Source: a virus
DNA length: 64,000 bases
Reading direction: 5' to 3' (one strand)
Virus record (IMG/VR): IMGVR_UViG_3300042892_000707
Span: 1-64,000 of that record
In this document: one piece after another, positions 24,506-35,300 of the stretch
How positions within the stretch are numbered: position 1 is the first letter of the stretch
How the letters are laid out: every line of letters begins with the position of its first letter
Made by a program: the position numbers and the translations under genes
Notes under the pieces: model-generated
The model's database searches: none
What the model saw: the letters and a program-made list of their open reading frames with translations, nothing else
Told to the model about the DNA's origin: nothing

Positions 24506-27052
24506 TTACCACTTACGACAAGACCAATAACGAGCTTTCCATCTTGGTCCTGGAGTATCACAATTGTGTCTAGCTCTAAATGATTTTCTTGCTTCAGGAT
24601 TGTCTTTACGAATTCGCATCGTTCCACCTTTAGCATCACCACCTTGTCCAAAGTTTACCTTAACAACATTACCTTTGTCATTTTTAACATACACTTTGAA
24701 CTTCTTAACATCACCTTGCATAATCTTACCAAGTTTTACTTTTCTACCTTGATATTCTGCCTCGTTGATGTCACTTTTGTATTCAGCCATAAACTGAACA
24801 AACTCTTTTAGGTCTTGATAGTTTTCTACATCATACTCATCAAGTATTTCTTCCTCTTCTTCTTTTAAAAAAGGTTTTGCTGCAAGATTAGAATATACCT
24901 TACCCAATTCAGGAGTAAATCCATATTTTTCTTCCATGAAAGTTTTTACATTATGATATTCTTCTTTGATAATTTTCTTCAAAGAATCTTTGGTCAATTT
25001 TGATTCAGCAAGAGTTTCTTCTTTTTCTTCTTCTTCAAGTTTGTGAACCGGATATTTCTTTCCGTTGAATTCAAATTCAGTTAAACCTTCTTTTCTTGCG
25101 TTAAACAAAGCGCCTGTAAATGCATTACCTTCGTTTACATTATCTTGAGCCAATAACTTAATTTTATCAACCACGGTTTTAACTTTTTTACCATTCGCCA
25201 ACTTTAAGGTTACACTTCTACCAAATCTATCAACAACAGTAGCAGCACTATTCGCTGATGGGAAGAATACAATATCACCAATTTCAACCGATGATTCATT
25301 TACAATGGATTCGGTTGTGCTTCTATTATCATAAACACCCTTTAACCATTTGATAGTATCTTTATCTTTTGGAAAATCTTTGTATTCTTTATAAAATTCT
25401 TTGACAAAATCTTTAAAGTCGTTTGCTTCTTGAGCGATAATATCAATATTACTCATTGATGATTCGTTTACTGATTTACCTTTTTTGAATTTTTTAATAA
25501 ATGCTTGACGTAGTTTAGGAACGGAACCAACAGTACCTCTTTCTCCACTTATATAATGTTTAACATTATACCCATCAATATTATTTCTATTAGCCTTCAC
25601 ATAATCTGATAGTTTTTCACCATCCAATCCGTTATCATCAATAAAATTTTGAGTAGCATCTTGACCTGATTGTAGGATTCCGTGAATGTAAGCTGCATCC
25701 CTTGAAACACCCTCATTTACTGATAGTGTTAATTCATTTGGTGCGTGTTTCATTACTTCACCATTTGCTAATTCTATGTTGTAGTATTTTTCATCATCAG
25801 CACCATCTTCTTTATCTAATGACTTAACAACACCAACACCACCATGAGACATTTTTACTTTGTCACCAACTTGAAAATGTGATTCGTTTACAACGGATTC
25901 TTCAATACCTTTTTTAGAGCGAAGTTTGTATTTTTTGTAGAGGTGGTCCATTGACTTAATGTTTTGCTTTAACTGCCACTCATGTTCGCTATTTACTATC
26001 TTTAAACGAGCCATCAATTCTACATCACTATCAGATGCAACTTCAGCAAATTTAGGACCAATTACGAATGCTTGTTTTTTTCTATAAACATCAACATCAA
26101 TACTTGCTTCATTTACTGATTCAATGATAGTATTCGCATGCGGCCCTTCTCCATTTAAACCTATGTTAGCACCATATTCGTTATTCCACAATTTTCTGAA
26201 TCTCTCCTCTAACTTTTTAACACCCATTTGACTTGGTCGTTTTACCAATTCAGTTACAACAGCTAATAATTCTTTTAAACCCTTTTTAAATACATCAATT
26301 CTTTGTTGATTGGATAAATCACCAAGACGTTGTAAATCTCTTTTTAAAATATATGCCGGTTGTGGATTTGGCTTGTAGTTGTGTGCAAGTGTGGCTTTAA
26401 TTGCGTTAATTAAAACCGGCCCCATTGTATCAACTACTTCTTTAGCATCTTTTTTTTCATCCATAACCATTTTGACAATACCAACGCTATTGTTATAGAT
26501 AGCTTCTACATATCGTACACCAGCACCATCTTTTGATTTTCTACCTTCGTTTACTGATTCTTTTTTTGATAAAAGATTTTTTGCAAGAAGAGAAAGAAAC
26601 TTAATATCTACCGCTGCAATTTGTTGTAGTTCTTGTTTTGATAATTTATTTAACATATCAACCAACCTCTTATATGCGGGCTCTGATGGATTAATTCTAT
26701 CAATATCTTTAAATGCATATTGTAAAATACCAAGATGTGTTTTATCAAATTTTTCGTTCATTTTTTCTTCTGGGCTTTTACCAAATGTTTTGTGGACTAA
26801 TTTGTCAAGTTGTGTATGAAATTCAGTTTCTTGAGCATCAGTAGCTTCACTTGCACATTTTTTCCAACTACCACCAGCATCGCCATATTGTTTTGAAGCC
26901 CAACCATTAGCATATGCGGATGGATATACATCAAACTTTTTCTTCGCCTGTGATTTGTAATAAGACCACTTTGATGGGTCAGTCGGGCAGTTTTTTTCTT
27001 CTAGCCGTTCAACTGCTTCACCTAAACGAATGTAATACTCTTTATTTTTCAT
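24506..27052 (-). CDS. Large head polyprotein with nine candidate prohead-protease sites
   Basis: ATG 27052 (848 residues) is chosen over the GTG at 27064 because GTGAGG then serves as its SD. Candidate cuts follow E169/G, E315/A, E390/S, E447/G, E530/S, E586/S, E641/G, E683/S and E764/A, mostly SVNE or VNE. The modules are small. The N-terminal and C-terminal ones are DUF5872-like (DVYPSAYANGWA, and KARYWSCRKW with a Cys-rich end). Two (391-447 and 587-641) are SH3/KOW-like with VGDKVK and IGDIVFF starts, and 642-683 is paralogous to a module of the 586-residue protein. It is probably packaged in the prohead and cut into about ten proteins. It lies 40 nt upstream of the small-protein cluster, not in the main head block. 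Confidence 0.75.
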   Translation of the reverse strand: MKNKEYYIRLGEAVERLEEKNCPTDPSKWSYYKSQAKKKFDVYPSAYANGWASKQYGDAGGSWKKCASEATDAQETEFHTQLDKLVHKTFGKSPEEKMNEKFDKTHLGILQYAFKDIDRINPSEPAYKRLVDMLNKLSKQELQQIAAVDIKFLSLLAKNLLSKKESVNEGRKSKDGAGVRYVEAIYNNSVGIVKMVMDEKKDAKEVVDTMGPVLINAIKATLAHNYKPNPQPAYILKRDLQRLGDLSNQQRIDVFKKGLKELLAVVTELVKRPSQMGVKKLEERFRKLWNNEYGANIGLNGEGPHANTIIESVNEASIDVDVYRKKQAFVIGPKFAEVASDSDVELMARLKIVNSEHEWQLKQNIKSMDHLYKKYKLRSKKGIEESVVNESHFQVGDKVKMSHGGVGVVKSLDKEDGADDEKYYNIELANGEVMKHAPNELTLSVNEGVSRDAAYIHGILQSGQDATQNFIDDNGLDGEKLSDYVKANRNNIDGYNVKHYISGERGTVGSVPKLRQAFIKKFKKGKSVNESSMSNIDIIAQEANDFKDFVKEFYKEYKDFPKDKDTIKWLKGVYDNRSTTESIVNESSVEIGDIVFFPSANSAATVVDRFGRSVTLKLANGKKVKTVVDKIKLLAQDNVNEGNAFTGALFNARKEGLTEFEFNGKKYPVHKLEEEEKEETLAESKLTKDSLKKIIKEEYHNVKTFMEEKYGFTPELGKVYSNLAAKPFLKEEEEEILDEYDVENYQDLKEFVQFMAEYKSDINEAEYQGRKVKLGKIMQGDVKKFKVYVKNDKGNVVKVNFGQGGDAKGGTMRIRKDNPEARKSFRARHNCDTPGPRWKARYWSCRKW

Positions 27053-27081
27053 ATAATACCTCACAAAATAAATAGGTATGG

Positions 27082-27669
27082 TTAATCGTTTCCGTTTTCC
27101 AACTTGGCGATAAACTCCGTTTTAAACTTTTCAAATTCAGCATCAATTTTAGCTTCAAGTTCTTCAGGTGATATTCCACCTTCCCACTCTTCAACACGAC
27201 CATCTTCAAGGATGTATTGAGCTTTCAATCCCGTCTTTAAGATTTCTTTTTCTATTTCGGCTTGTTTTAACCAAGCTTTAGCATTTTCTAAAATCTTACT
27301 TCTTTCGTATTCTTTAAACTTACCTTCAATCTTTAATTGATGTTCCATATCAATTACACAATCCAAACACATTCCGTGATACACCATCATCTTTTTATCA
27401 GCTTGAGATGGATTAGCGCAAGTGCAAACTTCTTTACGACAATTTGAAAATTGTGAAACTTCTTTACGGACCTCTGAAAGTTTACCAAGTTTAACCTTGT
27501 ATCCTTTTTTTTGTTCCCATTGATTACCAAACTCATCGGTCCATTGTTCTCCAACTTCTCTTCTTACATAATCTTTGGTTTCAAATCCAATTGTAGTTTT
27601 TGTTTGAGTTCTATGTGTTCCGGCAATCATTTCTTTGATTGCCTTTATGTTTTGTAATTTTTTAGTCAT
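27082..27669 (-). CDS. Putative zinc-binding protein
   Basis: The 195-residue product has a cysteine cluster NCRKEVCTC (residues ~77-85) and CLDC ~25 residues on, a spacing that could bind zinc. The N-terminal part contains a WTDEFGNQWEQKKGYKVKLGKL segment (in part) of beta character; the C-terminal half is an acidic helical domain with EEWEGGISPEELEAKI. It lies between the adenylyltransferase fusion and the polyprotein. ATG 27669 has no SD. No family named; a small RNA- or nucleic-acid-binding factor is possible. Confidence 0.6.
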   Translation of the reverse strand: MTKKLQNIKAIKEMIAGTHRTQTKTTIGFETKDYVRREVGEQWTDEFGNQWEQKKGYKVKLGKLSEVRKEVSQFSNCRKEVCTCANPSQADKKMMVYHGMCLDCVIDMEHQLKIEGKFKEYERSKILENAKAWLKQAEIEKEILKTGLKAQYILEDGRVEEWEGGISPEELEAKIDAEFEKFKTEFIAKLENGND

Positions 27670-27686
27670 AACTTTATTTTAATTTA

Positions 27687-29978
27687 TCAATCTCCGTAGA
27701 ACAATCCTAAAATTTGATTCAGAGGTGCAAATGTGCCTGTAAGTTTATAAGTATTACCTTTATACACAAATACAATACCCTCATTGGGAACAATTTTGTC
27801 TTTACCACCAATAGCAGCAAGTCGTTCTAATTCTAATTTTAGTTTTGCAATTTTCTTTGGGTCGCCCGCCTTTTGAACATCCTTGACTGTTTGGTCAAGT
27901 CGGTCTTTCATACTTCTAACAGCCGTATCCGGATTTGCAGTTAGAACTGAACTCATAAATGAAAGAACCTCAGCACCCACTCCCAAGAAAATATCCTCAA
28001 ATGGTCTAATATTGTCTTTTTGAATTTTAGCGTGGTCGTTCTTGTCTATACCTTGAGCCCAAGACAATACCTTTGGGTCTTCTATACTTTTACCATCTAA
28101 ACGAAATCCTTTATCATAAAACGCCCATCGTTTTACAAGACCCATTTTAGTTTTATTATCAAGTGTTGATGGTGATTTTGTATCTACAAAGTTTTCCCAC
28201 CACTTTTGGTGATATTCTGCAACACCATCAGTATCTTTCAAGTTAAATTCTTTTTGAAGTTTACTCAACTGACCATCAAACTTTGATTTTAAAGAAGTAA
28301 GTTTTTGTGACTTTGGTAATTGAGTCACCGGCGGTCCTTGAATAGTATATTGTGATTGAATAGTTTGATTGATTTGTTTAATCATTCCAGCAAGAATTTT
28401 TGCATCACTTTGGTCAGCGCCAATGGCTATACCAGCTTCATTGTATTCAGTTGTATTGTGGAATATCAATAGGGCCTGACCATAGGGAATTACATTTACC
28501 GATGTTGGCCAGATTACTTCAAGGTTCATAAACTTTGCACCTTGTTTAAAGATTTTGTCTCTCTGTGCTTTTGATAAACCTTTGATTGCTGATGTAAGGT
28601 CTTTCATTGCAAAGTTGTATGCGTCAGTTAATCCACCTCTACCACCAAACTTGGAAGCGACTCCACTAATGTCTAATGCTTTTTCACCACGATTAGCAAG
28701 ATGTCCTTTATTTCGTGCTGCAATCAAACCCATATCATCTCTCCAAGAAATCGCAAGGGCTTGACCATCAGTTTTTTCTCTTGCAAGTTCTAATTCACCT
28801 GTTAGGGCTCCGTTGATAATTTGTTTTAAATCACCAAAAGTTAAATTCATTTCAGTATCAAATGGGTGAGCCATATGTCCATACGCACCGCCTTCAACCA
28901 ATAAACTCTTATCTAAAAATTGTAAAAATCTGCTACCTATTTTTTCTGATATTAAGGTTTCATTTATTTTTTTACCTATGGTATATTCAATAATTTCTTG
29001 ACCAAGGTTTATAGCTATTTCCGTTTGCAGGTCTTGAACATCTACTTGTTTCCTACCTTGTTTTGCACTTGTAAAGTCATTACTAACAGGTGGAATTTCC
29101 AAGTCCGTATTATTACGAATATTTCTTCTTGATGAGTATTGATAGTAATCAGATGACCCTTTTGAACCAGGAGCAATAATTACATCAGCCTTTGGGAAAT
29201 GCATTTGAGTCCAACCACCATTTACAAACCAAACATCATCTTTTTGACCTGGGTTTTTCATTCCAAGTTTACGAATTTTTCCTGGCAATACAAACATGGT
29301 GTCTGGCTCACCAGCGTCAGCTCCATAAAGAGAACCTTCTAAAAGTGATTTAATATCAAATGATTCAAAAAATTGTTCCATAATAGATTCAACTTTCATT
29401 AATCTTGTTGAAATCAAATTATAAATCTTTGGGTCAAACTTTGGATATGCTTTTTTAAATCCAGCTTTTCTTTGAGAATCATCTCCGGCTGATAACCAAT
29501 TACGAACGTCAGTTCCACTAATTGCATTGGGTTGTGCGGGTGCTACATAAACATACCCACTATCAAGGTATCCACTTTCAGGTCTACCATCATATTTTTT
29601 AAAGTATTTACCACCCAATCTTGCTTCATCTTTTTCACCAACTACCGTGATAAACGCTGTGGTTTTGGAATCAAACTTATCGAGAACTTCTTTTGGTTGG
29701 TATGGATTTTTAACTTGAACAATTTGTGATGATGGGATGTTAAACATCTTCATCATTACTTCTCGTTTTTCTTTAAAGTTAAATGGACTTTTTGGACCAC
29801 CTTGTTGATTTGATGTTCCGATAAACACATTTTGTTTACCAAACTTTTTTACCAAATGTTCGTAGGTAGCGTAGTGTCCTTTGTGGAATGGTTGGAACCT
29901 TCCAGCATAAACTACCACTTGTTGCTTTACTTCTTCAACAAGAATTCCTTTAATCCACTCTTTAATTAAATTTCCCAT
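27687..29978 (-). CDS. NMN adenylyltransferase-like / KxDG nucleotidyltransferase fusion with protease sites
   Basis: The 763-residue product has three segments. Residues ~20-200 are a cytidylyltransferase-like domain with GRFQPFHKGH (HxGH at 32-35) and ISGTDVR (153-159), as in NadM/NadR-type nicotinamide-nucleotide adenylyltransferases. Residues 215-362 form an unknown domain. Residues 363-763 contain KTDGQ (Lys402), a KxDG motif typical of ligase or capping-type nucleotidyltransferases, with a RNKGHLANRG region. SLLE214/G and LLVE362/G match the prohead-protease rule and lie at the domain borders; both downstream modules begin with a YG-containing motif. This suggests the enzymes are packaged and separated, as T4 packages Alt. 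NAD metabolism or RNA repair are inferred roles. Confidence 0.75.
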   Translation of the reverse strand: MGNLIKEWIKGILVEEVKQQVVVYAGRFQPFHKGHYATYEHLVKKFGKQNVFIGTSNQQGGPKSPFNFKEKREVMMKMFNIPSSQIVQVKNPYQPKEVLDKFDSKTTAFITVVGEKDEARLGGKYFKKYDGRPESGYLDSGYVYVAPAQPNAISGTDVRNWLSAGDDSQRKAGFKKAYPKFDPKIYNLISTRLMKVESIMEQFFESFDIKSLLEGSLYGADAGEPDTMFVLPGKIRKLGMKNPGQKDDVWFVNGGWTQMHFPKADVIIAPGSKGSSDYYQYSSRRNIRNNTDLEIPPVSNDFTSAKQGRKQVDVQDLQTEIAINLGQEIIEYTIGKKINETLISEKIGSRFLQFLDKSLLVEGGAYGHMAHPFDTEMNLTFGDLKQIINGALTGELELAREKTDGQALAISWRDDMGLIAARNKGHLANRGEKALDISGVASKFGGRGGLTDAYNFAMKDLTSAIKGLSKAQRDKIFKQGAKFMNLEVIWPTSVNVIPYGQALLIFHNTTEYNEAGIAIGADQSDAKILAGMIKQINQTIQSQYTIQGPPVTQLPKSQKLTSLKSKFDGQLSKLQKEFNLKDTDGVAEYHQKWWENFVDTKSPSTLDNKTKMGLVKRWAFYDKGFRLDGKSIEDPKVLSWAQGIDKNDHAKIQKDNIRPFEDIFLGVGAEVLSFMSSVLTANPDTAVRSMKDRLDQTVKDVQKAGDPKKIAKLKLELERLAAIGGKDKIVPNEGIVFVYKGNTYKLTGTFAPLNQILGLFYGD

Positions 29979-29980
29979 AA

Positions 29981-29990
29981 TAATAAGTAT
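29981..29990 (-). promoter_or_regulatory. Recurrent intergenic element ATACTTATTA
   Basis: This copy directly abuts the ATG of the adenylyltransferase fusion (GATACTTATTATTATG). It is too close for an ordinary -10 box unless the transcript is leaderless, which argues that some copies may serve translation or be upstream-gene tails. Confidence 0.35.
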
Positions 29991-29996
29991 CTAATT

Positions 29997-32372
29997 TTAT
30001 AATCCCACAATACCTAAATCAGGAAGTGCTTCCGTAATATCACCGGCTCTTTGACCGAATTGTCTTGTTGAAACTACGCTAAGACCTTTTATTCTTGAAA
30101 AAGTTCCAGCACTTCTTGTTCCACCCGTTCCCACATTTAAAGTTTTTAAGTAAACATTTGCACGAATTAAACGACCTTGTAAATTCGTTGGTATTTCATA
30201 ATAGAATCCTTGCTCTCCCGGCTGATTTGTTCTACTTGAATAGTGGTCGTTTGTTGCAATATTAAACAATGATTTTTCAAATACCGTATATTCAGTTGCG
30301 TTTACAAATCCATCATAAAAAAAAGTTCCATCGGTTGGGCCGGTGTATCCAAACGGACCCGAATTTACCGAACCGGTGTTTGGAATTTGTAAAGTCATTT
30401 TACAAGTTCCTTCAACATAACCACCGGTTAAACCACTTGCTTGTCTATGAGCTAACTGACTAAATGCGTATACTAACCGATTTTCACCCGGCATTAGTTG
30501 AAAATAATATTCTGCTACTTTTGTTTCAACCGAACCGGTCCACTCATATTCAGCATAATCTGATATAATTTGTCTACCATTATTTCTCGCGTCTATAATA
30601 CCAAGGTTCGTATCAAACAAAGTATAAAAATCACCATCCAACAATCTTTGAATTAAAACATTAGAACCCGTGATTTGTCCATTTGATTTAAGTGCAAGTT
30701 TTGGAACTGATATTGACGCAGAGGTATCAAATTGTGATGAACTTATTGCGGTTGGAGTTATAACAAATCCACCGATTATAGCTTCACTATCTTTTGGATT
30801 TAAGTGAAAGAATGATGAACTGATTTCTATATTACCATTTGAACCACTAATAAATTGTGTGGTTTCGGTTCCAATAAAGAAATCATCCGTAATCACTTTA
30901 AGATTACCACCACCTGCGGTTGTAAAGAAGAAACTCGATGAACCACCAGCGGACACCATTTCCATTCCTACGCCGGGGTATTGGTCTACTCCTACTTGAA
31001 GATTACCACTACCACTCCAAATAAGGAAACCGCCCGGACCCTTACCAAGAGACGCTGAAGTCATGCCTTGATATCCAACTGATTTTAAGTATCCACTTGA
31101 ATGACCTGACATCTCAATGCCGGTTCCAATAGAGTTTCCAATATGAAATGAACCCGTGATTAAGGATTGGTCGCCTGCAATGTAAACATTACCACCTGCG
31201 AATACAACATCGGATTGAATAAGTTCGGTTTCTGATTTAACACCATCTACATTTAAAAATTGTAATTTTAAAGTTTTTGGGTCATTTAGTTGTTCCGTTG
31301 GAATTGGAACTTTGAATGATACGGATGATGTAGGTTCTACTCTATTATTTGATATTAACTGAAATTCAGCTGAAGTTAATCCTTGAGATTTAAGTAAGGT
31401 ATTAACCGAATGAACTCTACCTACAATAGGGTCAAGGTTAGTTAAGGTTATATTTGCAACCGCGATTTGGTTTTGAGTTTGTGTATCGGATGCGGTAGAG
31501 TAATATTCTACATTTACATTTATAATTCCATCCGAATATTCATAGGTGTGAATAGAACCATTTGTTCTATTATCACTTTGAGTTAGTGGGTTTTGGATTC
31601 TTAAAATTTGATTACTTACAACATTTGTAATACTTGCTGTAAATGTTGTTGGTTGTGATTGACCACCACCCAATCTTGGAAACAATGTAGTGGATAAATT
31701 ACCATAAACAATACCACCAACCATTTCACTATTAAAGTTAGCACCACCATCTCTTTCAAGAGATACAGTGTCACCAAATGTTGACTTTTTATAGTAAACG
31801 GATGAACCTGTAATTTCTCTAACCAATTGATTATTTGATACTATCTTATTGGTAAATGTATCAACACTTGAAGACAGTGCTAGTTTTGGTAAACTATCAG
31901 ACTTAAATACAATTTTACCATTTGATGGTTTATTTGGTGCGAATGAAACTTTACGTCTCCACCTTACATTTGGAATCTTTTTGAAATCAGTAGGAACTTG
32001 ATTACCATCCGATGTAGTTGATAAGGTTCCAAGTAAGATTATCTCACCAATACCCTTACCATTATTATATCGGTCAGTTCTATCACCATACACCCAAATA
32101 GAGATTAACCTTGAATTATCATTTTCTCTATGATTTGGAATCTCCCAATATACAGGCGTTCCATTTGGGTCTAATACTTCAATAAAAATTTGAGTATTGG
32201 GCTCAAATATGTTTGGGTTTGTTTTAATACGAAGTAGGTTTTTACCCTCGCCCAAGTATTCTGGAAACTCTACAATAGAAAAATACTCATCAGATGTTGC
32301 TGATGAATCTTCTACTAAAACTCTATATTTAGATAGATTTTGTTTTGATTTTATTTTGAGCGGTAAACCCAT
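29997..32372 (-). CDS. Large structural/tail adhesin protein
   Basis: The 791-residue product starts at ATG 32372 behind TGGAGT. The N-terminal ~170 residues (LLRIKTNPNIFEPNTQIFIEV) are beta-rich, and the middle contains fibre-like strands (GSFHIGNSIGTGIEMSG; SGSGNLQVGVDQYPG). A likely triple-beta or head-fibre C-terminal region is rich in Gly/Thr/Ser and ends GQRAGDITEALPDLGIVGL. No catalytic motif seen. Style resembles the fibre and tail proteins at 37-46 kb. Its placement between the Mre11-Rad50 gene and the packaged enzyme genes is unusual for T4 order. Confidence 0.62.
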   Translation of the reverse strand: MGLPLKIKSKQNLSKYRVLVEDSSATSDEYFSIVEFPEYLGEGKNLLRIKTNPNIFEPNTQIFIEVLDPNGTPVYWEIPNHRENDNSRLISIWVYGDRTDRYNNGKGIGEIILLGTLSTTSDGNQVPTDFKKIPNVRWRRKVSFAPNKPSNGKIVFKSDSLPKLALSSSVDTFTNKIVSNNQLVREITGSSVYYKKSTFGDTVSLERDGGANFNSEMVGGIVYGNLSTTLFPRLGGGQSQPTTFTASITNVVSNQILRIQNPLTQSDNRTNGSIHTYEYSDGIINVNVEYYSTASDTQTQNQIAVANITLTNLDPIVGRVHSVNTLLKSQGLTSAEFQLISNNRVEPTSSVSFKVPIPTEQLNDPKTLKLQFLNVDGVKSETELIQSDVVFAGGNVYIAGDQSLITGSFHIGNSIGTGIEMSGHSSGYLKSVGYQGMTSASLGKGPGGFLIWSGSGNLQVGVDQYPGVGMEMVSAGGSSSFFFTTAGGGNLKVITDDFFIGTETTQFISGSNGNIEISSSFFHLNPKDSEAIIGGFVITPTAISSSQFDTSASISVPKLALKSNGQITGSNVLIQRLLDGDFYTLFDTNLGIIDARNNGRQIISDYAEYEWTGSVETKVAEYYFQLMPGENRLVYAFSQLAHRQASGLTGGYVEGTCKMTLQIPNTGSVNSGPFGYTGPTDGTFFYDGFVNATEYTVFEKSLFNIATNDHYSSRTNQPGEQGFYYEIPTNLQGRLIRANVYLKTLNVGTGGTRSAGTFSRIKGLSVVSTRQFGQRAGDITEALPDLGIVGL

Positions 32373-32387
32373 TAACTACTCCATTTC

Positions 32388-35300
32388 TTATAAATATCTT
32401 ATAGATGAAAACCCTTTGATTTTATTGATGTCAATAATGAAATCTACCATATCTCTTGTTTTGTCAATGTGTGAAATGGTGATTATAAAATCAAACTGCG
32501 TCTTTAGATAATCAAATAATAAATAGAGTGAGTTAAAGTTGTCCGTGTCTAATGAACCAAACCCCTCATCAATTGCAATAAAGTTTGGTCGTGGTAAATT
32601 AGATACATTTATCAAAGCGGTTCGGATTGCGATAGATGAAATAAACTTTTCCATACCACTTGTAAGTTCTAATGGCCAGTATTCAGTATCAGAATAAGCA
32701 ATAAATGAATTGATATTTTTACCATCCGTATTCAATAGAATTTGAAAATCTACAATAGGTGAAAGAATATTGTTAATTTCCATTTCTAATTTTGGAAGAA
32801 CCTCTGAAATAAGATTGTATGGAATACCATCCCTCTTTACACATTTGAGGTAGTATTCATAACCATCATATTTCGTTTCCATACCACGAAGTTTTTCCAA
32901 AGATTGGTGAACATTCTCAATCGTTTTTTCAGCGACCTTAATCTCTGAATTGATGTGCATTAATTCGTTGGTAGTTTCTTTTATTGAATCTTCAATTTCA
33001 GTTCTTTTACCTTTTAAAGATTGTATCTTTTCTTTTACCAACTTGTTATGCTCTACCGCTTGTTGTTGGTTCTTTGCTTTTTGAATATCAATTTCTAAAT
33101 TTTTAATAGAGGTATCATAATCTTTAACAAGCGACAAACACGACTCATATGAACGACTAATCTTTAACCATTCTTTTTCTAATTTAGAAGAAGTTTCGGA
33201 AAGCTCATCCCAAAGTTTTAGTTCTTTGGTTACATCATTTTGATTTCGTAGTGTCATTACATCCATACGCTTGGTCACCAACTCACTATATTCATTACCA
33301 AGCTTTTGTAGTTCATCTTCAAGGGTTTGAGCTTGTTTTGCAAATGGTGTGTTTTTATTACTTACACAATGGTCACAATTATCATCAAAGGTAAGAGACC
33401 CAATGCCATCCAAATGTTTTTTAGCGTGAATCATTTGAGATTCTAACTTATCAAGTTGAACTCCGATTTCATTAAACTTATTGTTGTAAGTTTTATATTG
33501 TTCGTTTTTTTCTTTTAAGTCATCAATGTTTAAATTAGATATCTTTGACTCAACATCTCCTTGTTTGGCTTCTATACTTTTAAGTTCCGAAAAATTTATA
33601 CCACATTCGGTCTCTTGCGTTTTTCGTTGTTTGTTAAGTGATTCTAAATGGGATTCTAATTGTTCTACATCACCAACATCATCAACGGGCTTTAAACTAC
33701 CAACTTCAAACTCAATCTTTGTGTTGATTGAATCTCGGTGAGAATCCAATTTAAGACGCTTATCTTCTAATTGGGTTAAAGAACCTGTAATAGATGTTAA
33801 AGTGTCCTCAGCGTCAGCTAATTGTGTAGGAAGGTCTTGATTCTTGTAATCTTTTAGAAGAGCGGATAGTTCTTTGATTTCTTCACTTGCAATTTGGTAA
33901 AGAGATTCAAATACATCCATATCCAAAAATTGCGCAAGTAGTTCCTTTCGTTCTTTTTGTGACTTGTCAATAAAGCCAGTATTGTTTGATTGGGTGGACA
34001 TTGCTGTAAGGATGAAGTCATCATAAGTTCCTACATACTCACGGATAATAAAGTTTGTATCTCTTCGTTGTTCTCCGTTAAGAGATTCTATGACACCATT
34101 TTCTATTTTGTAAAAGTTTGTATCTACCTTTACAGTTCCCCTCTTTGGAGATTTCTTTGCACCTCGTTCAATTACATAGTCAACACCATTGAGGTCAAAA
34201 GTAAATTTACAATCAAACGAATTTTTAGAATAGTTCATCACATCCTCAGCTTTTGAGGTTCGTGAACATTTGTCAAAGATGCAAAACGACAAAGCATCCC
34301 ACAGGGTTGACTTACCACTTGCGTTTGGTGCAAAGATTCCATACGCGCCTTTCATATTACTGAAATCAATGATGTTGTTTGGTCCGTATGAAAACATATT
34401 TGAAAATTCAAATGTTTTTGGAATCCAAGTAGAATTCAGTTTGATAGTGTGACTACCCAACTTAGCGTTAAGGTCCGTGTTAATTCCCTTTACAACACTC
34501 ATTTGGTCTTCGGTCAAGTGTTCCGTATCCGAAAGGTATTCTTCAATTAATTTATTTTGATATGCAACATCACGCACATTTTGAAGAACAATCTTTTCGC
34601 TTTCGTTAGAATTCTTATGAGTAATAACCTTTTGAACCGTCAGTTCTTGAATTTGTCTACCCTTCTTTAGTTCTGCAATCAATTTGTTTAGGTCAGCAGC
34701 TTTGGTATTTTTAACACGAATTCTCATTCGTGGTTTTTGTGGAATTGGTGAGTTAGATACAATCTTACCATTCTCAACATCAACCGTCACATACCCATAT
34801 GGATTTTTAATCTGAACAAACTCGTTTCTTTTTGTATCAACATCCCATATCAAAATTCCGTGTTCTGGAAACACCGACTCAGCGTGGTTCTGCATAATCA
34901 AGGAACCTGGATACTTAATCCAATCATTACCCAATACACCATTGTTTGGTTTGTGAATATCTCCAAGAAGAACAATATCATATCCCTTGAAATTATCTAC
35001 AAGAACTTTTTTGTTTTCAATTACAAACCCAAACTCGGTCACAATTTTATCAACTGCTCCGTGGAATAATGCAATCTTATAGTCACACCCTTCAATATCA
35101 ACTGGTGGTGGAAATCCCGGCGATTCATCAAATACTGACTGATGTGAGAACGAACAATTACCAATCTTCCAAACGCCGGTATCACGAAGGTAGTATAGAT
35201 TATCAAGCTTCAGCGCATTTACAATAGGTTGTAAAGCGTCCATACGAGATGGATTATTTAAATTAGCATCGTGATTACCCGGAATTACAATGGTTGGTAG

